Source: Hygrophila difformis (Eukaryota > Streptophyta > Magnoliopsida > Lamiales > Acanthaceae). Taken from it: 64,000 nt of DNA. Of the stretch, positions 20,501 through 33,196 are shown piece by piece. The notes below the pieces were generated by a model, which searched no databases, was not told the DNA's origin, and saw nothing but the letters and a program-made list of their open reading frames with translations. The position numbers and the translations under genes were made by a program. Location: positions 34,661,105-34,725,104 of the forward strand of contig JAOANR010000005.1 of NCBI GenBank assembly GCA_030278955.1, in the 5' to 3' direction. Position 1 is the stretch's first letter; each line of letters begins with the position of its first letter.

Positions 20501-21628
20501 TCTCACCCGAATCGTTGAATACATTCTTTGAGACCCCGGATATTCAAGACGAATTCCCTGCGGGAGAAATTTTGATGAAGAGAGGGAAAACCAAGAAAGC
20601 TGCATTGTATTCAGCCATAGCAAACAGCATGACCAGGGTGCCCACTCCGGACCATACCTTTGATACAAACTGGTTGAAATTGCCATTCATGCCGACCTAT
20701 GAGTTTTTATATGTCGAAGATCCGGCCCAACTCGCACCCACACACTACATCTGGAAGTGTCCTGATGGGACTGGCAAAACTGTGGCATGGAGTGAAATTA
20801 AACATAGGAAGGCATGTCTTTGAAGTTCTGACGACCCGGATAGAAGACAAGCAAGTCTTGTGCTATCCAAATTTGATCCGAAGAATCTGCGTAAGTCAGG
20901 GCGTCGACTTAAGTGCGTTTGCAACCGACGAGCTAGTAAGGGTGAACCCTCCCATCAGTGTGCCAAATCTCCCCCTGCGCGAAAGAATCACATACTCATT
21001 ACCTCAACTGCCTGGCGACTCCGAGGTACAGTCTTCATTTATATCCGGTGGTCAAGCACCTTCATCAAGAAAGCGAGCTCCAAGGCCACCCACGGCCTCG
21101 AAGGGAACAAAGAAAGCCCGTGCTGATGCGGGACCTTCAACTACAATGCAAGAAGAGCCTCGAACAGAGCAAGAGCAGCTTCCGATCCCACCTCCATCTC
21201 AGCCTCAATCTCAGATACCTCCTCGAAGTCAGAATGTTTCTCAGTTTCCTGCTGATTCCCAAGCAATTGAGCTGATGAGCCAAATGAGCCAGTCCATGCT
21301 TCAAGGAATGAAATCAATGACTGATGTTAGAATGTCAAGTCATGAAGAACAGCGGAAAAGAGCTGAAGAAGAACGCCAAGAGCGTAGGAGAGAAAGAGAA
21401 GAAAAGAGGAAGGAGAAATTGGAGAAGGAGAAGAGAGATGAAGAATTTAAAAAGCTGCTACTGGAAAGAGAAGAACGCATGCCCAGGGAAAGACTGGAGA
21501 GTGAAGAAAGGCGGCGCAAGATGATGGAAACGGTGATACAAGCTCTCGTCCAACAACTTCCAAAGCCACCTCCACCTCCGACGAACGATGCGGGACCATC
21601 AAGTCAGCCGGGAGAGAAGCAAGATTGA
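17503..21628 (+). pseudogene. Third coding unit, exon 2: large non-pol protein with a plant-transposon (PF20167-type) C-terminal region, frameshifted
   Basis: The open segments change frame at about 17850, 19140, 20290 and 20800, with an in-frame TAA at 20368-20370. First part (17503-19142): a helical, charged protein I do not recognise, ending in a Pro/Ala/Lys-rich tail. Second (19139-20302): a very acidic and basic coiled-coil-like region (DAEYAKQLQEEEDAGMAIAL, EREKKAAEEEQIRKN). Third (about 20280-20900): ERYAKMLKMIV, TREFFCNIGARSMKTWIRG, NISPESLNTFFETPD, resembling the 'putative plant transposon protein' family often encoded by Athila elements. Last (to 21628): low-complexity Pro/Gln, then Arg/Glu-rich coiled coil. 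I see no signal peptide or membrane segment, so an envelope role is not supported here. Confidence 0.7.
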
Positions 21629-23238
21629 GTCTTACTTGTTAAAATCAATTCGAGCTTACATGTATACATCTTACCTGTGAATTTTTATTCTCTAAGTGAT
21701 TGTTCATTCTAATTGCTCTAGAAATCACATGTAAATGATGTAATTTATCGCTTTCCACGAATGGAACTCCATTTTTGAGATCCACAAACAATTTCATTTT
21801 TAAAAAGATGTCTGACGGTCCGAGATGAATAAGTGACTGTCAGGCCAAAAATTGCTGTTGACATACCCAGTATATTAACAGTGCCTCTTTATTGCTTTAA
21901 ATTAAATAACCAGCAAAAAGCATGCATAAACCTGCCCTAAATTCACATGTTGAATTTAGGCTTATGATTAAATTTTCAAACTTTTAAATTGGGATAATAT
22001 AATTGAGAACATACATGACATGAATTCCTAAGGTTTTGAGCTATAAAAATTTAATGATGCGATCATCTTATTGGGTAATAAATCTGCATGTTGAAAATTT
22101 TGATTGTATAAATTGTTAGAGTTAAGCTTTGATTAAATTGTAGAACACTGTATGACATGAATCAATCCAACCTTGTGAGATCTGAGCCATGAGTCACTTT
22201 TACACATTTAATTCTTTGATGTGTGAATCATTTTGATTAAAGGAAACTAGAACTTGCAATTGGGACAGATTCAAGACCATGCCATATTCCCGAAATTGAG
22301 CATATGATCGAGGCACTTAGAAAAACCCAATTTTTGGCTTCGTTTGAAATCTAAACCCAAAAATATTTTCCCTTTAGGATTAACCAAGGTGAGCCTATAA
22401 GCCTAACTTTTCTTGAAACCCACTATATTTTCCTAGCCTTACAAAAAGACCAAAATATTCAACCCAAGTGGACAAGAATAAATTCTATCAAAGGCATTAA
22501 ATTTATGGTCATCAAAATTGTTTAAATCGGTGTTCAATAAACCGATTCAAAAAAAAAAGATGTTGAATTCAATTCAACACAAATAAATTGCAAATGACAA
22601 AGCAAATTAGACATAGTCTAAAGTCATGCAATATGAAAAGAAAAGCAAAAGAAAGAAATAATTGATGATCATAAATTTTATAATAAAAATGCCAAGTTAT
22701 GATAGAATAAATTCTTGCCACTTCTAAACCCCATAATTTCCCTTTCCTACCAAATGTTACAACGGTATGCCCCGTTATAACCTTAAATAAGACCTTGGGA
22801 TCTCGATTTGAGGAAATGAGTCGGTGGCGAGTTGGTCTGATTGCAAGCTTATGGGCTAATTTAATTAAATTTGATCTTGAGCGTTCAATGATTAAACCCC
22901 ATTTGAGAGTGAGTGAATTTTCCGATTCTCTTATATGTGAGGCTCTATTTCATGAATTATGTTCGTGTCATACCTTGATTCTGATTTTTAATCTTTGCAT
23001 CTTTCAAACATGATATTCATGAAGGGTTGACAATAATGCTTGAGTTATAGGCCCGATGTAGTGAGCAAGTATCATTTCATCAAACACTGCAATCAAGGGA
23101 ATTTAATACTTGTGGTTCTAATTGTCTTATCCCAATCCAAAAAAGAATGTAATTCATGAAGCCATGAAAATGAATTGAATATGTAGAGTCCGTGTTCTAA
23201 GGAACATTGACTCTGACTGCTCGGGGACGATCAGTATT
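21629..23238 (+). other. E1 3' untranslated region
   Basis: AT-rich, no credible ORF. It ends with GCTCGGGGACGATC (23209-23230), a GGGGAC-type motif commonly seen shortly before the polypurine tract of plant Gypsy elements. Confidence 0.7.
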
Positions 23239-23256
23239 AAATGTGAGGATGTTGAT
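23239..23256 (+). promoter_or_regulatory. Box copy 4 at the polypurine tract / 3' LTR junction
   Basis: AAATGTGAGGATGTTGAT again; the last four bases (TGAT) are the first four of the 3' LTR. The preceding AAATGTGAGGATGT is in the polypurine-tract position, although it is not a pure purine run. Confidence 0.75.
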
Positions 23257-25048
23257 AATGGCCAGAAATGTCCATTATTTTCAATCCATTTCCGTGTCTG
23301 AAACGGGCATTTGATCGCATTCCGGTCTTATATTAAATAAGAAAGCAGTAGAATTAGACTGATTTATGCATATTTGTAAAAATAATAAGCTGGTATGAAA
23401 AATGCATAAATATGTAATTTTATTACACATTTATGCTAGAAAAATCCAAAAACATGAGAAAAAGAAAAGAAAAAGAAAAAGGAATGAAAAAGATAAGCAA
23501 AAGAATAAACCAGGCCCACAAAATACAAAAAGATGGGAAAAGAAAGAAAAAGCCCACAAAAATACTCATTCAGCCCGCCAGGCCCAGTAAGGTAGAGCCA
23601 GTCGCGAAACATGGCCTCACGACTAGGTGCAGTTTCGTGACACAAGAAGATAGTGAACTGAAGCACTCAGTCCCTAGACCCCCAGTCGCGAAACATGGCC
23701 TCGCGACTGGGAGGTGTTCCGCGACACACGAAGAATTGAAGGCAAATCCAGTCTCAAGACACCAGTCGCTAGACACCCCAGTCGCGAAACATGGCCTCGC
23801 GACTGGGTGTGGTCTAGCGACACATAAGGCAGACTAGAGACTCAGTCCAGAAAGCCTCACGACTAGGCGAGGAGTCTTGCAACATGCAGCTGAGTTCCCT
23901 GACACAAGACATGGCTGTGATGTGTTTGAGTCTCACGACACGTGTGGGCCTCAGGATCAAGGCCCATGGGCCTAGGGTTTCACTTCTATAAACAGAAGGT
24001 GATCCCTATGTGCTCAGAGGAGAATTTCATTTTTCCTTGAAGACAGAATCTGGAATATTATCTCTAGGTAGTTAGCTTAGTTTAGTGTTAATTTTTTTGT
24101 ATTATTTACTTTGTGCCCTAGTTTAGCTTTAATTTAGTGTTTGTTTTTCCAGTAATTAGCTAGATAGCCAGTTTTATATGTTGTTTTCCTTAAAATTTTT
24201 GATTTAGGGTTTGAAATACCCCAAATCATGGGTATTATCAAACCCATTTAATAAAATGGAAAGTTAATCTGAAAATAGTGTCCCAAAAACATGAAATGGG
24301 TGTTATTAACCCATGGATTTATTGCTTTCATTTTTCTTTTGGGTCATTTGACCCTTATTCGCTTACTGTCTATTTATTTTTGAATGATGGTGCATGTTTA
24401 TGCGTGATTAAACCTAGATTAGGGTTTGCCTTGTTTTAAATACTGTTTTAGCTTGTTGTTTTTTTTATTATTCAAGCATGTTCTTGTTAGATTTAATTTG
24501 TGTTTGGTTGTTTTTTAGGCTAAAATAGCTTTTTGATTTGAAATAGGGTAGATCACGCTGTTTGCATGCTACTGTTTCCTTTTGCTTTTTCTGACTTGTG
24601 TCCTGAACCATCCATGTCGCCAACTTCTTCCTGTCGCGAGACCACGTCTAGCGACAGGAAGGCTGTTTCGCGGCATGGATGCCTAGGGACACTTGTCTTA
24701 ATATTTTTAACAAACCCTCAGTCGCGAGGCAATCCTGTCGCGAGCCCACGCCTCGCGACACAACTTCCTGCTTAGCGACTGAGGACCCAAAAACTTGTGT
24801 ATTTATTTCTGAATGGCTCTGTCGAGAAACCCCTGTCGCGAACCCACGGTTCGCGACACACTTTTGCTTCGAGACAGGAAATTATGCCTTGATAATATTT
24901 TTGAAAACCCCAGTCGCTAGACCATCCGTCGCGAGACCACGTCTCGCGACACAATTTTTGCATCTCGCGACGGGGACCCAAACACTTTGAAAATTTTCAG
25001 CAAAGCCTTGTGTCGCTAGACTCCTGTCGTGAGACCATGTCTCGCGAC
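23253..25048 (+). repeat. E1 3' LTR, first piece
   Basis: Matches the 5' LTR from TGATAATGG through the U3 hairpins, the TATA box (TATAAA near 23990) and the first five units of the nested-hairpin array. It breaks inside the inner hairpin of unit 5, where the inverted solo LTR was inserted. Confidence 0.92.
25044..25048. repeat. Target-site duplication GCGAC, left copy (solo LTR)
   Basis: GCGAC before TGAAAC at 25049 and again after TTATCA at 30845-30849. Confidence 0.92.
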
Positions 25049-27644
25049 TGAAACTTTTGACAATTTCCCACACGAGTATTTTCGAAATAATAGAACCCCG
25101 GTCTTGATTTTATTTAATGAAAATCATTTATGATTGCGGAGTTGGGATTAGGGATATATTTATAGGTTGTCACGTTTTTATTACTCGTGTAAGAAACTGT
25201 GGCCCGAAAGCGCACGGTGTCAAAAATTGCAGTAATTTATAGTAAGACCGGATCGTTCACTGGAGGATGTGCGATAGAAGCAGGGCCCACGTCGTTTTAC
25301 TAGATTTTCCATTCGTATTGTTCCAATTGGTTTGAAAAGTGATTAGCATCTACTGACTGAATTTAAACTAAACTACAAAGGCACTTAAATCTATTCTACA
25401 AAGCACATGAATTTTATTCTAAAAAGCGGGTAAAGTTATTCTAAGAATGAAGTAAACACTATCTATGAAAGCAGTGAAAATTTACACTATGCTAGCTATG
25501 AAGCTAAATCACTATGTGGACAGAAGGGACAGGAAGAAAAGAATAAAAATTGGACAAGATTTAGATAAGGCAATATTAAACTTCCATTTTTATACACAGA
25601 CCTTTGCTTGGGATAATCCTGTCAGATAGCTGATTCTCATGCTCTCAATACTGCGTTCCCTTTAACAGACATGTACTTACAGTATGAGTTTACATGTTCT
25701 TAAGACCGCAAATTCTAAGATACCACAGATTTGTAACTGCCCCGGCCAGGGTATGTTATTTCATCTGTGGTGGTTGAGCAACACCTGACAAATCATTTAT
25801 TGAAGTGCCAAGTACTACTATCATTCTCCCATGTCACACCCAAAGATTCTAATTAAGCCCTGAACTATCCCTTAACTATCAATCCTAGTAACAGTTACGC
25901 AACTCTCAATACAACCGAGTGACCTCTAATGAAAGCATTTAACGAAAGCAATAAAGAAAGCAGTAAAGAAAGCATTTAAAACCTATCACTCGGAGGTTTT
26001 GAAGGTCTGACCGTGGTGGTAAAAGACAGCTCCCCATCAGAATGAAGGAGTATGGATCAAGAATTCCCGGCTTTTCATGAACCACTCATGTGTCCACTTC
26101 CTTCCGGGTGGTTATGAGATACAAACTAATGAAACGAACTAATAAATTAGTTCGTTCCGGATGCACTCACTCAGGACTCAAAAATAGGCTTTGGCAAAAG
26201 AGGATAGCAGTTGAAAGAAAACTCAACCCTATCTTAGAAAATAACCAAAGCCTGGATGATGTTCCTCTAAGATTATTTACTGCACTGTATTTGAGTCCAA
26301 GTGGACCCCATCTCGGTGTAATATTTAACCTTAGATTCCCAACAAACAGCAATTTTGGAAAATAATGAATCTGAAAATCATTCCCTAAACAGATACTAGA
26401 CTCTCAATTAAAACACAGATCCTTTCAGTCTAGATCAGACCTAATTACAGACTCTGCTTCTAATTTCCCAAAATCAACCCTTGATAGAATATGAATTAGT
26501 CATAACTGAAGAATTTATCCCTTACTCAGATCCGGATTTTATAAAGGAGTTTTTATCGGAAATTTAATATGCAATATCTGTTTCAAATCTATGCTTCTAT
26601 TGTCCAAGGGAATGATCCCAAAATATTATGGACCACAATAATACATAATATTATCATGCATAAGGATATATGGAAGTGTAAAATTAATTGACCCAAAATA
26701 TAGATGCGGGTCTAGACAGAAGGTGAAACACAGATATGAAATGGTCAGGAGACCAAAGTAATGGCAGAATAATCAGGTGGACTGTAAACATCTACTGTCC
26801 AATTTCCCAATTACTCGGATGAAGCGAACGTAGACAGGTGAAACCCTAAAATGGCAGTGTCGCTACCAGTTGGGGCCCTACTGTCTGTGAATTCAGAGAA
26901 AAACCTACATGCTTCTTCTCTGTAGTACTTATCAGATAATGTTGACAGACATTAGCAGAGTTTTATTACAGATTGGAATTTGGGTTTGGAAATTAAGATA
27001 AATAAAATAAAACTGTATCCGGATGGGAATCAGTTGAGCAGCTATTATAGTCCCGGATGGACAAACCGCCAAGGCTTCCACTGACTGTCATCCAGACCAT
27101 GCAAAATAACACTTAGTAATTAATACCCAGAATACGAGCTAGTTATCCGTGAGGGAATACCCGCCAACATTAGTCTGATGTATTCTTTACTAATTGTTAC
27201 ACACAATACGCAAAAGACAAGATAGAATGAAATAAAGAGAAGAGCTTGCATGAGAGACATTGGTTTCTCATGCAAGGTTATGGAATCAATCCATAATTGA
27301 TGGCTTAAATAATCCCTCCTACCATAATTAATTACAGTCCGGATTATCTGTTTAAGGCATCATGATTTTGTTTATAGAAAAATGTTTTAATGACAATTGA
27401 ACAAAGATCCTTTAATCACAACAATTAGTGATTTAATTATTGCTAATTAGAATCATCAATCATTAATGACTAGAGGGTTCAATCAATTAATAGATGGGAA
27501 ATGGTGAATCAAAATTTTGGCAGCATAATGCCTTATATTGCAATTCTAGGGTATTACATCTTAATCCGTGGGATTCAGATGTGAGTTTTTGCAATATAAT
27601 GGAGGATAGAAGATCAGAATTTTAGGATTGAATAGAGAAGAGGA

Positions 27645-28200
27645 TTCTGTCGAGATACGATAAATTGTGTCACGGGCCTAGACCCGCGACATGAGTGCCT
27701 TGACAGGTTTACAGAAATTCGGACAGAGTTTCACCTTGTGTCACTATGCAAAAGTTGTGTCGCGGACCGTGGGTCCGCGACAGGGGTTTAGCGACACAGG
27801 ATTGCTCTGGAAATTTCTAAGTATTTTGGTTCCCAGTCGCTTATCTGGAACTGTGTCGCGGGGCATGGCTCCGCGACAGGATGTCTAGCGACTGGGGTTT
27901 TCAAAATAAATATGTAAGGCATAATTCCCTGTCTCGAAATGAAAGTTGAGTCGCGGACCATGGGTCCGCGACAACAGTATTCCGCGACAAGAGCCATGCA
28001 GATGAAAATAACAAGAGTTTGGTTCCTGGTCGCTAAGCAAGGTTGAGTCGAGGACCGTAGGTCCGCGACAAGGTGTTTAGCGACCAAGGGTTTTCGAATA
28101 ATGAAGACAAGTGTCCTTAGACATCCATGTCGCGGAACAGCCTCCTGTCGATAAACGTGGCTTAGCGACAGGAGTCGGTTAGCGACATGGGTGGTTCAGG
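27645..28200 (-). repeat. Nested-hairpin array in the solo LTR
   Basis: The counterpart of 5471-6029, inverted. Stems are kept although bases differ: unit 4 outer arms are TGGTCGCTAA (28027-28036) and TTAGCGACCA (28077-28086); the unit 1 inner stem is CTCCTGTCG (28142-28150) / CGACAGGAG (28166-28174); the unit 3 inner stem has GTCGCGGACC / GGTCCGCGAC around 27950. Confidence 0.85.
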
Positions 28201-28889
28201 ACCCAAGTCAGTAAAAGCAAAGTTGAACAGTGGCATGCAAACAGTGTGATCTCACCCCATTTCGGATTAAAAAGCTATTCTAAACTACACTATCCAAACA
28301 GAGTTTAAAAATCTACAAGAACATGCTAGAACAGGATTAAATCTCCTCAAAACAGAATTTAAAATAAAGCAAAACCTAATCTAGGGTTCAACCACGCATA
28401 AGCACACTACATATCCGAAAATAAGAGACAAAAAGCAATAAGGGTCAAATGACCCAAATGAAAGGAAAGCAGTAAAAAAATCCATGGGTTTATGGCACCC
28501 ATTTCATGATTTTGGGACACAACTTGGTGAATATTTTTTCATTTTATTAATGCGGTTTGTTAATATCCATCATTTGGGTATTACAAACCATAAAACCAAA
28601 CTAAACAACAGAAATAAAACTGTGAACAGTGGCTACCTATGCTACTTAAACAGAAAATAACATAAGATTAAACTAAGCTAAGCTAAATTATGGCTCAAAT
28701 TAAATAATACAAAAAAATGAAAATAAACCTAAACTAAGAACTACCTAGAGAGAGATTCTCAAACTGTGTCTTCAAGGGAATGAATTTCTAACCCTGAGCT
28801 CATGGGGGTCACCTCATATTTATAGGAGTGGAGCCCTAGGCCCATGGGCTTGATCTGAGGCCCACTGTGTCTCAAGACATCACACACAT

Positions 28890-29210
28890 TACAACTTGTC
28901 GCGGAATCACCTTTTTGTCGCGGGACAGGGCTGCATGTGGCAAGGCTTCTCGACTGGGTCTTGTGTCTCTATTGGTGCGTGTGTGTCGCTAAGGCATGGA
29001 CCGCGACCGGGGTTCCTCGACTGGGGTTGTGGCTTGGCCTCCAAGGTGTTGGTGGCGCGGAACCTTGGTCGTGTCGCGGAACCATGGTCCTCGACCGGAT
29101 GTTCCCAGACTGGTCTTTTCTTCATGTTGCATGCTGGGTCGCTAATCTCTCCTGTGTCGCGGAACCATAGTCATCGACTGGGGTTCCTCGACTGGACGTT
29201 CCCAGACTGA
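28890..29210 (-). repeat. U3 hairpin cluster of the solo LTR
   Basis: Diverged GTCGCGG / CCGCGAC-type half-sites and short palindromes in the position of the 4451-4690 cluster. The TATA box (TATAGG/TATTTATAGG region near 28815-28830, reverse) and GGCCCATGGGC (about 28840) are retained. Confidence 0.6.
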
Positions 29211-29372
29211 GCTGAATGGGCCAGATGGGCCGAAGTTGTTCTTTTTGTGGGCTTTTCTATCTTTTCCCATCTTTTTGTATTTTTGTGGGCTTGTTTATTC
29301 TTTTGCCCATCTTTTTGTTTCCTTTTTCTTTTCTTTTCTTTTTCTCATGTTTTTGGATTTTTCTAACATAAA

Positions 29373-30660
29373 GTGGTTCGGGATTTTTCCATAAGAGGAT
29401 GCTAAATGTGCGTTCTGTTCAAATGAGATAGAATCTATAGAGCATTTGTTTTGTCAATGCGAGTGCGTAAGTCCTTTGTGGTATGCTTGTACAAAGTGGT
29501 TCGGGATCTCTTGTGCTATTCCTGGGAACGCTTCGCAGTTGTTACATTGGTGGATGGGATGCGGGCTTCGAAAAGGGCGAAAGGAGGTATGGTGCATGGC
29601 GGGTTTTGCTATATTTTGGTGTATATGGAAGCGGAGGAATGAGGCTATATTTCAAGGTAAAACCTGGGACTTGACAGCGGCTACTGAAGAGAGCAAATAG
29701 TTGGTCCGACTGTGGGTGAAAGCAGCCTGGAAGCATATGGACATGGGACAATGGTGTTCGGAGGATAACCTGTTGGAGGAATTCCCAGGAGCCGGATGGC
29801 CTAGAGTGAAATATTCCAGGCGTGGTTTAAGTTGGATACGACCGGAAAAGAGATGGTGGAAAATCAATACGGACGGGTCGTCTCTTGGTAATCCGGGACA
29901 AGCCGGGATCGGTGGCATCATCAGAGACGAGTTAGGGAGAGTGATTTTCATTCTATCCGATTCCATTGGATTTGCAGATTCAACCAAAGCAGAACTTACG
30001 GCTATTAGCCGGGTTTGTCAGGCCATTATCGGGATCAGGGATTTCCTTTGCCAAAATTGCTTTTTGAATGTGACTCAGTGAACGTGGTGAGATGGATGAG
30101 TGACCCGAGTTCTGTGCCATGGAGACTTCATGGGCTTATTGGACCTGTTTTAGCGATTTTGTCATGTGCAGGGGAAGTGAGGTTTCAACACATACTGAGG
30201 GAGAGGAACAATTTGGCGGATCAATGGGCTAAAGAGGGTGCAGTCGGGGAATACAGTATTGAGGAGTGGTATTGAAGAACATGGCTGCTATGACTTTGAG
30301 AAAGCTTTGATGCTGCTGAAGTATGTTAATTTTGCTATTTCTGATGTTCATGATTGCTACTGTTACCGGAAGCCAAGGAAGCTTGCTGTTATTGTTGTTC
30401 TTGGAGAATAATGCCAGGTTTTTGTGGTGATCGTCTGAGTGATATATTGTCTGTGCATGCCTTTCTGTATCCTCTCTGGATTCTGGAAGATGTCTTAAAT
30501 TAGGAGTCTTGTCTATGGTTCTTTTGGGGCAACCTTGTTGAGCTCCTGTTGTGGATAGAGCTTGCTGCTCATTTCCTTGTAAGGCCGAGTTACAGCATGT
30601 TATTGTGACTGTTGCAGTGCAACTTGATTGTTGAAATAAAATTGCTTCTTCTAAAAAAAA
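29373..30660 (+). mobile_element. 5'-truncated L1-type LINE
   Basis: It ends in a run of A at 30653-30660 and is flanked by ACATAAA (29366-29372 and 30661-30667), the hallmark of target-primed insertion. Only the end of ORF2 remains, followed by a 3' untranslated region. It lies in the U3 part of the solo LTR and is therefore younger than that LTR. Confidence 0.88.
29415..30275 (+). pseudogene. LINE ORF2 C-terminus (zinc-binding RT tail and RNase H)
   Basis: A Cys/His zinc-binding segment of the plant LINE RT tail (CAFCSNEIESIEHLFCQC) is followed by linker sequence and a ribonuclease H domain (WWKINTDGSSLGNPG, STKAELTAI, FECDSVNVV, the three acidic sites). A TAG at 29698-29700 interrupts the frame, and a shift near 30060 moves RNase H into a second frame ending at 30275. 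It is non-functional. Confidence 0.85.
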
Positions 30661-30849
30661 ACATAAATATGTAATAAAATTACATATTTATGCATTTTTC
30701 ATACCAGCTCAATATTTTTACAATTATGCATAAATCAGTCCAATTCAACTGCTTTCTTATTTATTATAAGACCGGAATGCGATCAAATGCCCGTTTCAGA
30801 CACGGAAATGGATTGAAAATAATGGTCATTTCTGGCCATTATCAGCGAC

Positions 30850-33196
30850 ACACTTCCTGTCTGGCGACACAAAACCTAGCTTACCAAAAATTTCTAAATT
30901 TATCCTGTCGAGATACCCATGTTGCGAGCTTCGGCTAGCGATACAAATTATGGTATCACGACAGGATCCTTATCTTTTTGATTCCCAAAATTCTGATTCC
31001 TAATCCTCCATTATATTGCACCACTCACGTCTTAACCCCACGGGTTAAGATGTAATATTCCATATTGTAATATAAGGCGTTATGCTGCCGAAATTTTGAT
31101 TCTCCATTCTCTCACTTAAATAATTGAACCCTTAAGTCATTAATTAAAGATCATGATTAGCAATATTAAGGTCAATAATTACCATGATTAAAGGATATTT
31201 GTTCAATTCTCATTAAAATATTTTTCTATAAACAAAACCTTAATGCCTTAAGCAGATAATCCGGACTGTAAATAATTATGGTATGAAGGGTTATTTAAGT
31301 CATTAATTATGGATTAATTCCATAACCTTGTATGAGAAACCAATGTCTCTCATACAAGGCACCTTCTTTCATTTTATTTATTTTTATTTTGTCTTTCTCG
31401 TGATTGTGTGAAACAACTAGTAAGGAATATATCAGACTAATGTTGGCGGGTATTCCCACACGGATAAACTAGCTCGTAGTCTGAGTATTAATTACTAGCT
31501 GTTATTTTGCATGGTCTGGGTAGTGGTTGGTGGAAGCCTTGGCGGTTCGTCCATCCGGGATTATAATAGCTGCTCAGTTGACTCCTATCCAGATATAGTT
31601 TTATTTTCTTTATCTTAATTTCCAAACCCAAATTCCAATCTCTAATATAAGTTGGTTAATATCTGTCAATATTAGCTGATAAATATTGCAGAGAGGAAGC
31701 ATGTAGGTTTTTATCTGAATTCGCAGACAGTGGAGGCCCAACTGGTAGCGACACTACCATTATAGGGTTTCTGTTGTCTAAATTCACTCTATCCGAGTAA
31801 TTGGGAAACTGGATAGCAGATGTTTGCAAATCATTCTGCCACCACTATTGGCCTCCCGGCCACTTCAAATCTGTATTCCACATTCTGTCTAAACCCACCT
31901 TTATATTTTGGGTTAATTAATTTTGCACTTCCATATATCTTTATGCATGATATTATTATGTAATTACTATGATTTATAATATTTTGGGATCCTTCCCTTG
32001 GACATTAGAAGTCTAGATTTAAACAGATACTACATATTAAATTTCCAATAAAAATTCATTCATAAAATCCGGATCTAAGTAAGGGATAAACTCCTCAGTT
32101 ATGACTAGTTCATATTCAGTCAAGGGTTAAATTTTGGGAAATTAGAAGCAGAGTCAGCGATTAGGTCTCTTCTAGACTGAAAGGGTTTGTGTTCTTCTTG
32201 AGAGTCTAGTACCTGTTTAGGGAATGATTTTCAAATCTATTATTTTCCAAAATTGCTATGTGTTGGGAATTTAGTCTTAACTAACACACCGAGATGGGAT
32301 CCACTTGGATTCAAATACAGTGTGACAGATAATTCTAGAGGAACAATGCATAGGCCTTGGTTATTTACTAAGATAGGGTTGAGTTCCTTTCAACTGCTAT
32401 CCTCCTCTGCCAAAGCCTATTTTGAGTCCTGAGTGAGTGCATCCGAAACGAACTAATTTGTTTCATTAGTTTGTATCTCATAACCACCTGGAAGGAAGTG
32501 AACACTACGAGCGGTTCACCGAGATCCGAGAATTCTTGATCCACATCCGATCATCCTGACTGGGGGCTCTTCTTATACTACCAGGGTAACTCTTTCAAAA
32601 CCTCTGAGTGATAGGATTTTAAATGCTTTCTTACCGCTTTCTTTTAAATGCTTTCTTTAGAGGTCACTCGGTTGTATTGAGAGTAGTGGAACTGCTTCTA
32701 GGTCTGAGAGTTAAGGGATAGTTCAGGCTTATTTGTAAACTCTGGGTGTGACATGGGGGAATGACAGCAGTACTTGGCACTTCAACTAATGATTTATCGG
32801 GTGTTGCTTGTCCACCACAGATAAAATAACATACCCTGGCCGGGACAGTTATGAATCTGTGGTATCTTAGAATCTGCGGTCTTAAGAACATGTAAACTCA
32901 TACTGTAAGTACCTGTCTGTTAAAGGGAACATAGTACTGAGAGCATGAGAACTAGTTGTTTGACAGGATTATCCCAAACGAGGATCTGTGTATAAAAATG
33001 GAAGTTTAATTATGCTTTATCTAAATCTTGTCCAATCTTTATTCTTTTCTCCCTATCCATTCTGTCATCTGTTTGAATCAGCTTCATAGCTAGTACAGAT
33101 TAGATTACAACATTCCTTAGAATAATTTTATTGCTTCCTTAGGGTAAATTTACCTGCTTTTCTAGACCTAATTTTAATTGCTTTTTAGGTTAAACT
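30850..33196 (+). repeat. E1 3' LTR, second piece
   Basis: Continues the 5' LTR match (from 5908) after the solo LTR, starting in hairpin unit 5 and including unit 6, up to the AAACT target of the gag-only element. No gene is seen in it. Confidence 0.92.
33192..33196. repeat. Target-site duplication AAACT, left copy (gag-only element)
   Basis: AAACT before TGTAATACCC and again at 41069-41073 after GTGTTACA. Confidence 0.93.

Larger units (their letters stand above)
25049..30844 (-). mobile_element. Inverted solo LTR of the E1 family, with a LINE inside
   Basis: On the + strand it starts TGAAACTTTTGAC and ends GGCCATTATCA, the exact reverse of the E1 LTR termini. It is flanked by GCGAC on both sides, and no primer site or internal sequence is attached, so it is a solo LTR left by LTR-LTR recombination. 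Without the LINE it is about 4.5 kb. It carries its own diverged nested-hairpin array (about 27645-28200) and U3 cluster (about 28890-29210). Confidence 0.9.

Noticed and set aside
17503..21628. Envelope-like protein
   Set aside because: No hydrophobic signal or anchor segment is visible in any of the frames; calling it env would rest only on position.
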